Source: Roseobacter insulae (GTDB lineage Bacteria; Pseudomonadota; Alphaproteobacteria; Rhodobacterales; Rhodobacteraceae). From it: DNA of 64,000 nt. The stretch is taken from positions 496,001 through 560,000 of the forward strand of contig NZ_JAHXDN010000003.1 in assembly GCF_019375555.1 (NCBI RefSeq), in the 5' to 3' direction. How positions within the stretch are numbered: the stretch's first letter is position 1; each line of letters begins with the position of its first letter. A program made the position numbers and the translations under genes. Below the pieces are notes generated by a model, which was given only the letters and a program-made list of their open reading frames with translations, searched no databases and was not told the DNA's origin. Below are positions 19,978 through 28,306 of this stretch, piece after piece.

Positions 19978-21257
19978 TGGCGGAGCCTGCTGCGAACATC
20001 TCCGTGCTTGACGGGCGGCTCAGCCGCCTTGAACGACCCACCGGAGGCTGGTCCGACGCGGCGCGGGCAGATGCGCTGAGCCGGCTGCGCGCCACCGGCT
20101 TGCCCGACCGCAGGGACGAGTACTGGAAATACACGCGCCCCGATACGCTGACCCAGGCCGATCCGGTCCCGGCAGCGCTGTTTGACAATGACGAAGGCCC
20201 GATCTTCGGAGACATGGCGCGCATCCAGATCGTATTCGTGGATGGCGTTTTTGACGCCGATGCCTCTGACGATCTGGTGGGAGAAGGTCTGATCATCGAA
20301 CGGCTCGCTGAAACGCAGGCCGATATTCACTGGGCGCGGGACTTGTATGGCAAGCTTGAGGCCAGCGGCCAGTCGCCGGTCGCACGACCGCTCGCCGCCC
20401 TGAATACAGCGTTTGCACCGGACGGGGTGCTGATCCATGTGACCGGCAAGGTGTCGAAACCCGTCAGCCTACAGTACCACCACCGCTCGGAGACATCCGA
20501 TGCGATGCTGCACCACGTTATCCGCCTGGATGAAGGGGCGGAGTTGACCGTGTTGGAGAACGGCCCGGCAGCGGCGCGCTTTAACAAGGTGATGGAAGTC
20601 GACGTGGCCGATGGGGCCGTCTTTCACCATGTCCGCGCGCAGGGACGCGACCACGAGCGCCGTGCCGCAACGCACATCTTTGCGCGCCTCGGTACGGAAA
20701 GCACCTTTAAATCCTTCACGCTTACGGCAAACGGTGTGATGACGCGCAATGAATGCGTCATCGAACTGACCGGCAACGATGCAATCGCACATGTCGCCGG
20801 TGCCTGCGTCGGGGACGGTGATTTTCACCATGATGATACAGTTTTCATCACCCATGACGCGGTGGGATGCGAAAGCCGTCAGGTGTTCAAGAAAGTGTTG
20901 CGTAATGGTGCGACCGGCGTGTTTCAGGGGAAGATTCTCGTCAAGAAAGACGCCCAGAAAACAGATGGTTACCAGATCAGCCAATCACTTCTTCTGGATG
21001 ATGACAGCCAGTTTCTCGCCAAGCCCGAGCTGGAGATCTACGCCGATGACGTCGCATGCTCTCACGGGTCGACCTCGGGTGCGATCGACGAGGATGCCCT
21101 GTTCTACCTGCGGTCTCGTGGCGTGCCGGAAGCGTCGGCAACGGACTTGCTGACGCTGGCGTTTCTTGCTGAGGCCGTGGACGAAATTGAAAATGAAACC
21201 CTTCGGGAAGAAATCAACGAGCGCCTCGCCGCCTGGCTGGAACGGCACCGCGGGTAA
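19977..21257 (+). CDS. sufD: Fe-S assembly protein SufD
   Basis: SufD pairs with SufB in the SufBC2D scaffold complex. The 426-residue protein has the C-terminal SufBD domain, including FKSFTLTANGVMTRNECVI, HHDDTVFITHDAVGCESRQ, GVFQGKILVKKDAQKTDGY and the ACSHGSTSGAIDEDALFYL region with the conserved His. The N-terminal part is variable, as usual, with the RDEYWKYTRP motif. Its ATG overlaps the sufC stop and its own stop overlaps the following YIP1-like gene. Confidence 0.95.
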   Translation: MAEPAANISVLDGRLSRLERPTGGWSDAARADALSRLRATGLPDRRDEYWKYTRPDTLTQADPVPAALFDNDEGPIFGDMARIQIVFVDGVFDADASDDLVGEGLIIERLAETQADIHWARDLYGKLEASGQSPVARPLAALNTAFAPDGVLIHVTGKVSKPVSLQYHHRSETSDAMLHHVIRLDEGAELTVLENGPAAARFNKVMEVDVADGAVFHHVRAQGRDHERRAATHIFARLGTESTFKSFTLTANGVMTRNECVIELTGNDAIAHVAGACVGDGDFHHDDTVFITHDAVGCESRQVFKKVLRNGATGVFQGKILVKKDAQKTDGYQISQSLLLDDDSQFLAKPELEIYADDVACSHGSTSGAIDEDALFYLRSRGVPEASATDLLTLAFLAEAVDEIENETLREEINERLAAWLERHRG

Positions 21258-21742
21258 TGGCGGTCACGCGCAACATTTCGGCAACTTACCGCAATCCGGG
21301 CCGGGTTTTGCGCAGCCTTCTCGCCATGGGGCCACGTGAAGACCGTGCCCTGGCCTATCTGATGGCCGGTTGCGTGATCGTCTTCATCGCGCAAATGCCC
21401 AAGCTGGCGCGTCAGGCGCATCTGGAAGGGCAGGAACTGAACATGCTGCTCGGGGCGTCGCTGATGGCCTGGGTCTTTATCGCGCCTCTGATGCTCTATT
21501 GCCTTGCCGCGGCCTCCCACGTGATCGCCAAGCTTTTTCGCGGACAGGGCAGTCACTACGGCGCGCGGCTGGCCTTGTTCTGGGCGCTGCTGGCATCGTC
21601 GCCGCTGATGCTGCTGAACGGATTGGTCGCGGGGTTCATCGGCCCGGGGCTGGAGTTGCAAATTGTCGGACTTGTGTGGTTTGTGGTCTTTGGCTGGTTC
21701 TGGATCGGCGGGTTGGTGGCAGCGGAAAGACCTCGGACATGA
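21257..21742 (+). CDS. YIP1-like membrane protein, first copy
   Basis: The 161-residue protein has four or five predicted membrane helices and begins MAVTRNISATYRNPGRVLRSL, a pattern I associate with YIP1-domain proteins of Rhodobacterales. No catalytic motif is seen. It starts at the sufD stop (TAATG) and its own stop overlaps the next gene (ATGA). The pair lies between sufD and sufS, so both are co-expressed with the Fe-S machinery; a role in that process is not shown. Confidence 0.7.
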   Translation: MAVTRNISATYRNPGRVLRSLLAMGPREDRALAYLMAGCVIVFIAQMPKLARQAHLEGQELNMLLGASLMAWVFIAPLMLYCLAAASHVIAKLFRGQGSHYGARLALFWALLASSPLMLLNGLVAGFIGPGLELQIVGLVWFVVFGWFWIGGLVAAERPRT

Positions 21743-22332
21743 CGACAACAGTAGACTGGCCGCAATTGACCTTGCTCACGTTGCGTGACCCCAAGGCGGC
21801 GGCGGCAGAAATCATGAGCTGGCAGCTGCCGCGCGATGCGCTCTGGATGGCGGCCATTGTCGTAGCGATTGCCGGTACCATCATGTCCACGCTTACCAAC
21901 TTCGTGATGCCGTTGCCGGAACCTTTTACCGACCTGTTTCCCAACCCGATCATGCTGTTTCTGGCGATGGCGGGCGGTTTTGTCCTGACCGTGAACGTGC
22001 TCTTCTGGACGGGTCGCGCGATAGGTGGCAGCGGCGACCTGAATGATCTGCTTGCGCTGCTTGTGTGGATGCAGGCGCTGCGCGCAACGGCCCAGCTCCT
22101 GATCCTGATCTGCGTTCTGGTCACGCCCTTCCTGACCGGCTTTCTTGTGCTTTTGGTGGGCATCGCAACAATCTGGGTCTTTCTGAACTTCCTCAGCGTC
22201 GGTCTGCAGCTCAACTCACTTCTGAAGGCGGTTCTCGTGGTTTTCGCCGCCGCATTGGCGCTGTCTCTCGGCGTATCTCTGCTTCTATCAATGATCGGCG
22301 TCAGTGCGATCGGAGTGCCTGCAAATGTATGA
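21739..22332 (+). CDS. YIP1 family membrane protein, second copy
   Basis: The 197-residue product has about five hydrophobic helices, the cytoplasmic start MTTTVDWPQLTLLTLRDPK, and the conserved loop around RDPKAAAAEIMSW followed by DALWMAAIVVAI, consistent with YIP1-domain proteins. The frame is open for 123 codons upstream, but the ATG at 21739 overlaps the previous stop by four bases and is the natural start. It overlaps the sufS start by eight bases, showing tight translational coupling. Confidence 0.8.
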   Translation: MTTTVDWPQLTLLTLRDPKAAAAEIMSWQLPRDALWMAAIVVAIAGTIMSTLTNFVMPLPEPFTDLFPNPIMLFLAMAGGFVLTVNVLFWTGRAIGGSGDLNDLLALLVWMQALRATAQLLILICVLVTPFLTGFLVLLVGIATIWVFLNFLSVGLQLNSLLKAVLVVFAAALALSLGVSLLLSMIGVSAIGVPANV

Positions 22333-23545
22333 TGTCGAAAAAATCCGCGGCGATTTCCCCATTCTCAAACGGGAGGTGAATGGCAAGCCTCTGGTGTATC
22401 TGGACAATGGCGCGTCCGCGCAAAAGCCGCAGGTGGTGATCGATGCCATCACCAATGCCTACAGCAACGAATATGCCAACGTGCACCGAGGTCTGCATTT
22501 CCTGTCTAATCTGGCCACCGACAAGTATGAAAGCGTCCGGGGCACGGTTGCGACCTTCCTCAACGCCGGATCCGAAGACGAGATCGTTCTGAATTCAGGG
22601 ACGACCGAGGGCATCAACATGGTGGCTTACGGCTGGGCCATGCCACGCATGTCAGCCGGTGACGAGATTGTTCTGAGCGTGATGGAGCACCATGCCAATA
22701 TCGTGCCCTGGCATTTTCTGCGTGAACGGCAGGACGTTGTTCTCAAGTGGGTCGATGTCGACAGCACTGGCTATCTCGACCCGCAGGCGGTTATCGATGC
22801 AATTGGCCCAAAGACCAAGCTGGTCGCAATATCGCATCTTTCCAACGTGTTAGGAACGCGCGTTGACGTGAAAACCATCACGGCGCAAGCCCATGCGCAA
22901 GGTGTGCCCGTTCTGGTCGACGGCTCGCAGGCCGCCGTGCACCAGCCGGTCGACGTCACCGACATCGACTGCGATTTCTATGCCATCACAGGTCATAAAC
23001 TCTACGGACCATCCGGGTCGGGTGCGATTTATGTCAAATCCGAACGTATGGCGGAAATGCGCCCCTTCATTGGTGGTGGCGACATGATCCGGGAGGTCAG
23101 CAAGGAAACTGTCACCTACAACGATCCCCCGATGAAGTTCGAAGCAGGAACACCCGGCATCGTCCAGACCATCGGGATGGGTGTTGCGCTGGACTACATG
23201 ATGTCGCTGGGGATGAAGAACATCGCCGCGCATGAAGACATCCTGCGCGACTACACGGTGCAACGGCTGGGCGGGTTGAACTGGCTGCAGGTGCAGGGCA
23301 CCACGCCGGATAAGGCGGCCATCTTCAGCTTTACAATGGACGGGGCCGGACATGCGCATGATATCTCCACCATCCTCGACAAGAAGGGCGTCGCGGTGCG
23401 GGCCGGACAGCATTGCGTCGGCCCCCTGATGGAGCACATGGGGATACCGGCAAGCTGCCGCGCATCCTTCGGGCTCTATAACACCAAGGCCGAAGTTGAC
23501 GTGCTGGTGGATGCGCTGGAATTGGCTCATGATCTCTTTGCCTAA
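22325..23545 (+). CDS. sufS: Cysteine desulfurase SufS (group II)
   Basis: SufS mobilises sulfur from cysteine for the SufBCD scaffold. The 406-residue protein starts MYDVEKIRGDFPILKREVNG, has the cofactor lysine in AITGHKLYGPSG and the active cysteine in VRAGQHCVGPLMEH, in the short-loop context typical of group II enzymes. The ATG at 22325 was chosen over a frame extension of seven codons because it gives the family start. It closes the suf operon. The operon therefore holds two desulfurases of different groups. Confidence 0.95.
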   Translation: MYDVEKIRGDFPILKREVNGKPLVYLDNGASAQKPQVVIDAITNAYSNEYANVHRGLHFLSNLATDKYESVRGTVATFLNAGSEDEIVLNSGTTEGINMVAYGWAMPRMSAGDEIVLSVMEHHANIVPWHFLRERQDVVLKWVDVDSTGYLDPQAVIDAIGPKTKLVAISHLSNVLGTRVDVKTITAQAHAQGVPVLVDGSQAAVHQPVDVTDIDCDFYAITGHKLYGPSGSGAIYVKSERMAEMRPFIGGGDMIREVSKETVTYNDPPMKFEAGTPGIVQTIGMGVALDYMMSLGMKNIAAHEDILRDYTVQRLGGLNWLQVQGTTPDKAAIFSFTMDGAGHAHDISTILDKKGVAVRAGQHCVGPLMEHMGIPASCRASFGLYNTKAEVDVLVDALELAHDLFA

Positions 23546-23572
23546 CCGAGATACTGGCATTAACCTTTCGGT

Positions 23573-24052
23573 ATGTTTGATCGAATCTTCATCTTCAGTG
23601 CCGCGCTGATCGGGTCGGCCTATGCCGCATGCGCGGATATTCAACCGCAGTCGGGGATATGGGCGGGGCAGGTTATCTATGACGGGCAGACCGGCTGCCC
23701 GCCGCAGGTCGCCGACCAGATGAAACAGGCCCGACCGGGATATGCCGATCAGAAGATCGACTTTCCCGAACCCTTTGATCCGGTCGCGTTGCGCGGCAAC
23801 GATCCCAACTTTGCCTGGAGCAAGATCTCCACCAATATCTGGGAAGGGATCTACAAGGACATCCAGCAGACCGGTGTAGGCACGCTGACTGTGGTGTCGA
23901 AATCCATCATCATCGTACTGGCACCGGATGAGATTAACCAGATAGCTGACCTGACAGTCGATCTGCCACAAAACATCGCGCAGACGATGGGCATGGCCAC
24001 GACAACCTGTGTGGTCCGCAGCAACGTTTACCACAAACGAACCGGTCCTTGA
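23573..24052 (+). CDS. Secreted protein of unknown function (159 aa)
   Basis: A signal peptide (MFDRIFIFSAALIGSAYAAC) precedes a mature protein with three further cysteines or so and the phrase ADIQPQSGIWAGQVIYDGQT. The middle reads like a lipocalin- or heme-binding-like small beta protein, but I do not recognise a family. The gene starts 27 bases after sufS on the same strand and may be transcribed with it, or by its own promoter in that gap. It is the last gene before tRNA-Arg. Confidence 0.7.
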   Translation: MFDRIFIFSAALIGSAYAACADIQPQSGIWAGQVIYDGQTGCPPQVADQMKQARPGYADQKIDFPEPFDPVALRGNDPNFAWSKISTNIWEGIYKDIQQTGVGTLTVVSKSIIIVLAPDEINQIADLTVDLPQNIAQTMGMATTTCVVRSNVYHKRTGP

Positions 24053-24111
24053 TCCTGCAAGCAGTTTTGCCGTTGCGAGGGTAGTTCAGTCCCGCTATAC
24101 CGCGATGACGT

Positions 24112-24188
<77 letters not shown>

Positions 24189-24326
24189 TTTCCGCTGCCT
24201 GTCTGCTGAAATGCGTTTCATCGCGTACGCGGTCACGGGTTGCTTTGAGGCGCGCAGAACATCCGCTCTTTGGAATTGCCCGCCACATATGCCATTACAC
24301 CGGAGCAGTGAGAGGGGCAGGGGCGC

Positions 24327-25091
24327 GTGTCTGGAATAGTTGTCATCATAGGCATGGGAGACCTGGCCAACCAGGTCGCCCGGGCGACCAGAACCGCCTT
24401 CCCGTCCGCGACCTTCATCATCCCGCAGAAGGCCGCGCGCTCGGTGATCCTGCGCAACCGTATCCGGCGTCATGGCCTTCTCAAAGCCTTCGGACAGGTC
24501 ACTTTCAGAGCGTTGCTGTCCTCTCTCACAAGACGTCATCAACGGCGCATCGATCAGATATGGACGCAGTCCGGCCTGCCACTGACGCCCGTGGACAAAG
24601 ACCAGATCCGATATGTGCCGGATGTGAACAGCCCCGCCACGCAAGCCATTCTGCGCGCCCAAGATCCGGACGTGGTTTTTGTTTTCAGCGTCAGCAAGAT
24701 TTCGCGGACAACCCTGTCAGTCACAGATGCGCCCTTCGTGAACCTGCACCCGGGCCTCACACCCCGGTATCGCGGGCTGCACACGGGCTACTGGGCGTTG
24801 CTGTCCGAGCGAAAGCATGGTTTTGGCACCACCGTCCACCTGATCGACGCCGGGCTCGACACCGGACCGATCATTGCGCAGGTCAAGACCGCGCCGGCAG
24901 AAGAGGACAATATTGCCACCTACAACGCGCTTCTGACCGTGGCCGGATTGCCGATGCTTTTCCAAACGCTCGTGCAATATCTTGAAGGCGCACCACCCGA
25001 CACAACCGATGCGGGGCGTCCGGCACCAATCTGTCACGAACCGACCTTGTGGCGGTATCTCACAGCCGGGATTCTGCGCGGGATCTGGTGA
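24327..25091 (+). CDS. Formyltransferase (methionyl-tRNA/sugar N-formyltransferase fold)
   Basis: The 254-residue protein has the formyltransferase catalytic pattern: Asn and His in FVNLHPGLTPRYRGLH, and the Asp in HLIDAGLDTGPII. Such enzymes transfer a formyl group from 10-formyltetrahydrofolate to an amine. The N-terminal region is shorter and unlike true methionyl-tRNA formyltransferase, and the glycan setting suggests an amino sugar as acceptor. It starts with GTG at 24327 after a GAGGGGCAGG ribosome binding site. It is the first gene downstream of tRNA-Arg. The substrate is inference. Confidence 0.8.
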   Translation: MSGIVVIIGMGDLANQVARATRTAFPSATFIIPQKAARSVILRNRIRRHGLLKAFGQVTFRALLSSLTRRHQRRIDQIWTQSGLPLTPVDKDQIRYVPDVNSPATQAILRAQDPDVVFVFSVSKISRTTLSVTDAPFVNLHPGLTPRYRGLHTGYWALLSERKHGFGTTVHLIDAGLDTGPIIAQVKTAPAEEDNIATYNALLTVAGLPMLFQTLVQYLEGAPPDTTDAGRPAPICHEPTLWRYLTAGILRGIW

Positions 25092-25164
25092 TATTCCGCG
25101 ACTGCGGGTCCGCCTTCGAAAAGGTTAACAACAGCCTCCGATTTCCTGTATGCTCCCGGATAAG

Positions 25165-25186
25165 ATTTTAACCAAATTATTTTAAC
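25165..25186 (+). repeat. Direct repeat ATTTTAAC x2 in front of the methyltransferase
   Basis: ATTTTAAC occurs at 25165-25172 and 25179-25186, separated by CAAATT, in an AT-rich promoter-like stretch just upstream of the GTG at 25201. The 14-base period does not fit CtrA (11-base). It may be a binding site or part of the promoter. Confidence 0.5.
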
Positions 25187-25200
25187 AAGGGCACGGGACT

Positions 25201-26037
25201 GTGAACAATCAGTCGCAATCACCGCACGAGTCTTTACCCGGGGCCTCATCCGCCGACCGCCGGGACGCGCAGATGTGGAGCGATGTCGGCGCGGATTGGA
25301 TTGAGCAGTCGCGCGACCGGATATGGCGGCACCACAGCGATCTGATGACCCGCGCGCTCATCGAAGACTGGATACCGGCGGGCAATACGGCGCTATTGAA
25401 GACCGACCTCTTCGACGAAGCTGTCAGTGACGGGCTGTACCCGAAGCTGCAAACACTTTCGACGGACGTTCACGCCATTGATGTCGCCGCGGACACGGTA
25501 GACGGTGCACGCAAAAAATACCCCGCGCTGAAGTCCCACCTCTGTGACGTCAGGGATATGCCTTTTGAGGACGGCGCATTCGACGTCGTCGTCTCCACAT
25601 CGACGCTCGATCACTTCGAGGATGTGGCCGATATCCACCGCGCGCTGAAGGAGTTGCGCAGGGTGACAGCCCTCGGCGGGCGCCTGCTGATCACGCTGGA
25701 TAACCCGCAGAATCCCAAAATTGCGATGCGCGCGGCGCTGCCCGAATCCTTCCTGATGAAAGCCGGACTTGTCCCCTATCACTGCGGGGTCACGCTGGCG
25801 CGCGCGCCAATGACGGCGGCGGTTGAAGCGGCGGGGTTCGAGGTGGTTGCGTCCAGGGCTTTCCTGCACTGTCCCCGCGTGCTTGCCGTCAAGGTTGCCG
25901 CAATGGTCGAAAAACTCTCCTCGCCGACGCTGGAGAGCGGGCTGTTGCGGGTATTGCGCGGTTTCGAACACCTTGACCGATTGCCGACACGCTGGTGGAC
26001 CGGGCATTTCACCGCACTTCTTGCCAAAGCCAGCTAG
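25201..26037 (+). CDS. Class I SAM-dependent methyltransferase
   Basis: The 278-residue protein has a Rossmann-like methyltransferase core with the post-I segment VHAIDVAADTVDGARKKYP, DVRDMPFEDGAFDVVVSTSTLDH and the beta-sheet end ELRRVTALGGRLLITLDNP. The usual glycine-rich motif I is replaced by LLKTDLFDEAVSDG, so the cofactor site is unusual. The start is GTG at 25201. The acceptor is unknown; the neighbours imply a sugar or lipid. It ends four bases inside the convergent acyltransferase-like gene. Confidence 0.8.
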   Translation: MNNQSQSPHESLPGASSADRRDAQMWSDVGADWIEQSRDRIWRHHSDLMTRALIEDWIPAGNTALLKTDLFDEAVSDGLYPKLQTLSTDVHAIDVAADTVDGARKKYPALKSHLCDVRDMPFEDGAFDVVVSTSTLDHFEDVADIHRALKELRRVTALGGRLLITLDNPQNPKIAMRAALPESFLMKAGLVPYHCGVTLARAPMTAAVEAAGFEVVASRAFLHCPRVLAVKVAAMVEKLSSPTLESGLLRVLRGFEHLDRLPTRWWTGHFTALLAKAS

Positions 26038-27038
26038 GGACGGGCAGGGACTGTCCGCTCTCCGAAGGGTACCGGGGGTGCGCCCGCCGCCCACTGTCGC
26101 GACTTGGCGGGCCAAAGGCCGGGCGACTGCACCACAGCTTTCTCCAGTCGGCCTACGAAGTCCTGTCCCACGTCGTTCAGGGATCGCGACTTGTCGACAG
26201 CAAGGGGCTCGAACATCAGCTCGAATCCAGTGTCGGTCTTGTTCGCGGCAACTGTCAAAAGCGTTGCTCCCGTCCGTCGCGCCAGCACCGGTGCACCAAA
26301 GGCGAGGTGAATGTGCCCTTCGAAAAACGGGAAATACATGGGCCGTTTTGACCATCCGATCCCCCTGAAGCCCACGCAGCCGCCCGATGTCACAACCGCG
26401 GACGCCTGTGTGAGCGCCAGTTTTGTGGTTTCTTCAGTCATCCAGATCCGTTTGGAAAGATGATCCTCGATCCGGCAGTCGCGCCGGTTGAACACGGCCA
26501 TCCCCAAACGGCTGACGGATTGGCCATGCATCCGGTGCGACAGGTGGTGCAGATCCCATTGCCTGTCGTGACACGTCATCCTCAGTAAAAGCGCCGTGAT
26601 CTCCTGTGGAATTGTCCAGAAAACGATGCCTCTGTTATCGCGCCGCGCCTGTGCGACGTGCTCCGCACCCCTGACCGTGAACTCCGGCCGCCAAGTGGCA
26701 TCCTTGGCGAGGCGCGCATAGAACATCCGCTGAAGCAACTGTGCCTCGATCAGATCTGTGGCGTATTCCGCGGGATCAGGCATGTTGGCGGCACGTCCTC
26801 CGAGAAGGGCCGCGTAAAGCCGCGCCAATGCCGCCTGCTTGCCCGGTCGCAGACGTGTGGCCAGACGGGCCAGCCGCGCGATCAGCCGATTATTCGCGTC
26901 GCTGGTCACCATGCGCGCCAGAAGAGCATGCACCGGCTCGGTCAGGATCAGGCCGAAATCACCCTTTGCCAAAAGTGGCAAAATGTGCTCAGCCGAACGC
27001 TCAGTCTGTTGCGCCATTGACTTTTCCCTGCGTTTCAT
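26034..27038 (-). CDS. LpxL/HtrB-like acyltransferase with altered active-site motif
   Basis: The 334-residue protein resembles lauroyl acyltransferase-type (LPLAT) enzymes in its layout: VRGAEHVAQARRDNRGIVFW, then LHHLSHRMHGQSVSRLGMA, then a glycine-rich VVTSGGCVGFRGIG, then FPFFEGHIHLAFGAPVLARRTGATLL, which matches the PxxG-A-P-x-LA-x-xTGA region. The catalytic His-x4-Asp/Glu motif expected after GIVFW is replaced by WTIPQE, so the His is missing. It may be a non-canonical acyltransferase or an inactive relative. Two ATGs (27038 and 27017) are possible. It is divergent from the next gene, with 35 bases between them. Confidence 0.65.
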   Translation of the reverse strand: MKRREKSMAQQTERSAEHILPLLAKGDFGLILTEPVHALLARMVTSDANNRLIARLARLATRLRPGKQAALARLYAALLGGRAANMPDPAEYATDLIEAQLLQRMFYARLAKDATWRPEFTVRGAEHVAQARRDNRGIVFWTIPQEITALLLRMTCHDRQWDLHHLSHRMHGQSVSRLGMAVFNRRDCRIEDHLSKRIWMTEETTKLALTQASAVVTSGGCVGFRGIGWSKRPMYFPFFEGHIHLAFGAPVLARRTGATLLTVAANKTDTGFELMFEPLAVDKSRSLNDVGQDFVGRLEKAVVQSPGLWPAKSRQWAAGAPPVPFGERTVPARP

Positions 27039-27073
27039 TGGTGTTTTGTTCAGTAACGGGACGGGAGGACAGC

Positions 27074-28282
27074 ATGGGGCATCTAAATGACAGCACCACC
27101 GATCCCGTCAAGGTTATTGACCCCGTGCAGCCCGATCAATGGCCCGACAACACTCCCGCAGGGATCAGGCGCTACCTGTCCGAAGTTGCGCGAGCAGGGC
27201 CGCCCCACTTTGTTGAGAACGCACAAGGCGTGGCCGCCGAAATCCTGCGTGTCGGCCAGACGGTGCTGCCTGTGCTCGTGTCAGACGGCGGCGCTGGCAA
27301 GGCCTCCATCCTGTCTCCTTTCGCCCACCACATCCGCTATCCCATCGACGAGATTTCACGCAACTCGGCCTACCTTAGCGGGCTTTTGCTGCGGATCTTG
27401 CTGTCGCCGCTCAGCCTGTTTTTAAAAGCGGGAAAGCTGGATCGGGTTGTTTTGCTCAACCACTGGCTAATGAGCGGTTCCCCCGAGCCGGACGTTCCCC
27501 CGTCTTTGTGGCCCGAAGTGATCGCCTGTCTGGGCCAACGCTACCCGACCCATGCAATTGTGCTGCAGGACATCAAACCAAGCCTCGAGGCGGAACGTGC
27601 CACGGCGCTGAAAGCGGCGGGCGGTGTCTTCGTACCCACACGCCTGGTAAACATCATCGACCCACAGGATAAGCTGTCGGGTGCGAAGAACAAAAAGAAG
27701 CGCTATGCCCGCAATGTCGCGCGACGCCACTACATCGACACGGCAGGGCAGTTGATGTCCCACGCAGAAACCCGCGCGCAAGTTGAGCGCATTTGCCAGC
27801 TCTACCGGCACAGCAATATCGAACGACATTCCGGGCTCAACCCCGTCTATACTCCGGCCTTCTTTGATCTGACATTCGACTGCGGGGAATTTCGCTGGCA
27901 AGCATGGCCACAAGAGACGACAGACCAGATTGCAGCGTTTAATCTCCAGCGGCTGGATGACAAGTTCATTCACTGGTCAACTTTCGGCGCCGAAGAACCG
28001 GATGCCGATGCCGATCACCCGGATCACAGCCTGTATGAGCGCGTTGCCGCCACCGATCTTGCGGTTGCAGAGGAAACGGGCCTTCTGCTGGACTGGGGTG
28101 GCGGCGCGATGGAATTCAAAAAACTGCGCGGCGCCGCGATCCACGCGCAGTACGAGGTTGTGTTCACTGCACATTTACACCCGTGGCGTCGGGCGGTCTG
28201 GGCAGTTCTGGCGTGGCTGCGGAAGAAGCGCCTGCACCAGCTTGACCCGTCAGGCAAAGCATCCGGTGCCACCGCGTTTTAG
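27074..28282 (+). CDS. FemAB/GNAT-like acyl-CoA N-acyltransferase
   Basis: The 402-residue protein has a C-terminal half like the acetyltransferase-like (FemAB/BioF2093) domain used in exopolysaccharide and peptidoglycan acyl transfer: KNKKKRYARNVARRHYI, LCQLYRHSN-like IERHSGLNPVYTP, and LLLDWGGGAMEFKKLRGA. The frame is open much further upstream, but the ATG at 27074 follows GGGAGGAC and was chosen. No signal peptide or membrane helix is evident, apart from a hydrophobic stretch around YLSGLLLRILLSPLSLFL. The family call is moderate; the acceptor is unknown. Confidence 0.6.
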   Translation: MGHLNDSTTDPVKVIDPVQPDQWPDNTPAGIRRYLSEVARAGPPHFVENAQGVAAEILRVGQTVLPVLVSDGGAGKASILSPFAHHIRYPIDEISRNSAYLSGLLLRILLSPLSLFLKAGKLDRVVLLNHWLMSGSPEPDVPPSLWPEVIACLGQRYPTHAIVLQDIKPSLEAERATALKAAGGVFVPTRLVNIIDPQDKLSGAKNKKKRYARNVARRHYIDTAGQLMSHAETRAQVERICQLYRHSNIERHSGLNPVYTPAFFDLTFDCGEFRWQAWPQETTDQIAAFNLQRLDDKFIHWSTFGAEEPDADADHPDHSLYERVAATDLAVAEETGLLLDWGGGAMEFKKLRGAAIHAQYEVVFTAHLHPWRRAVWAVLAWLRKKRLHQLDPSGKASGATAF

Positions 28283-28306
28283 GCATCCCGGCGTAGCAAG
28301 TCCGGG

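Noticed and set aside
22850-24034. A 394-codon leftward frame opposite sufS and the following gene
   Set aside because: It spans two real genes and their gap, and shows no motif.
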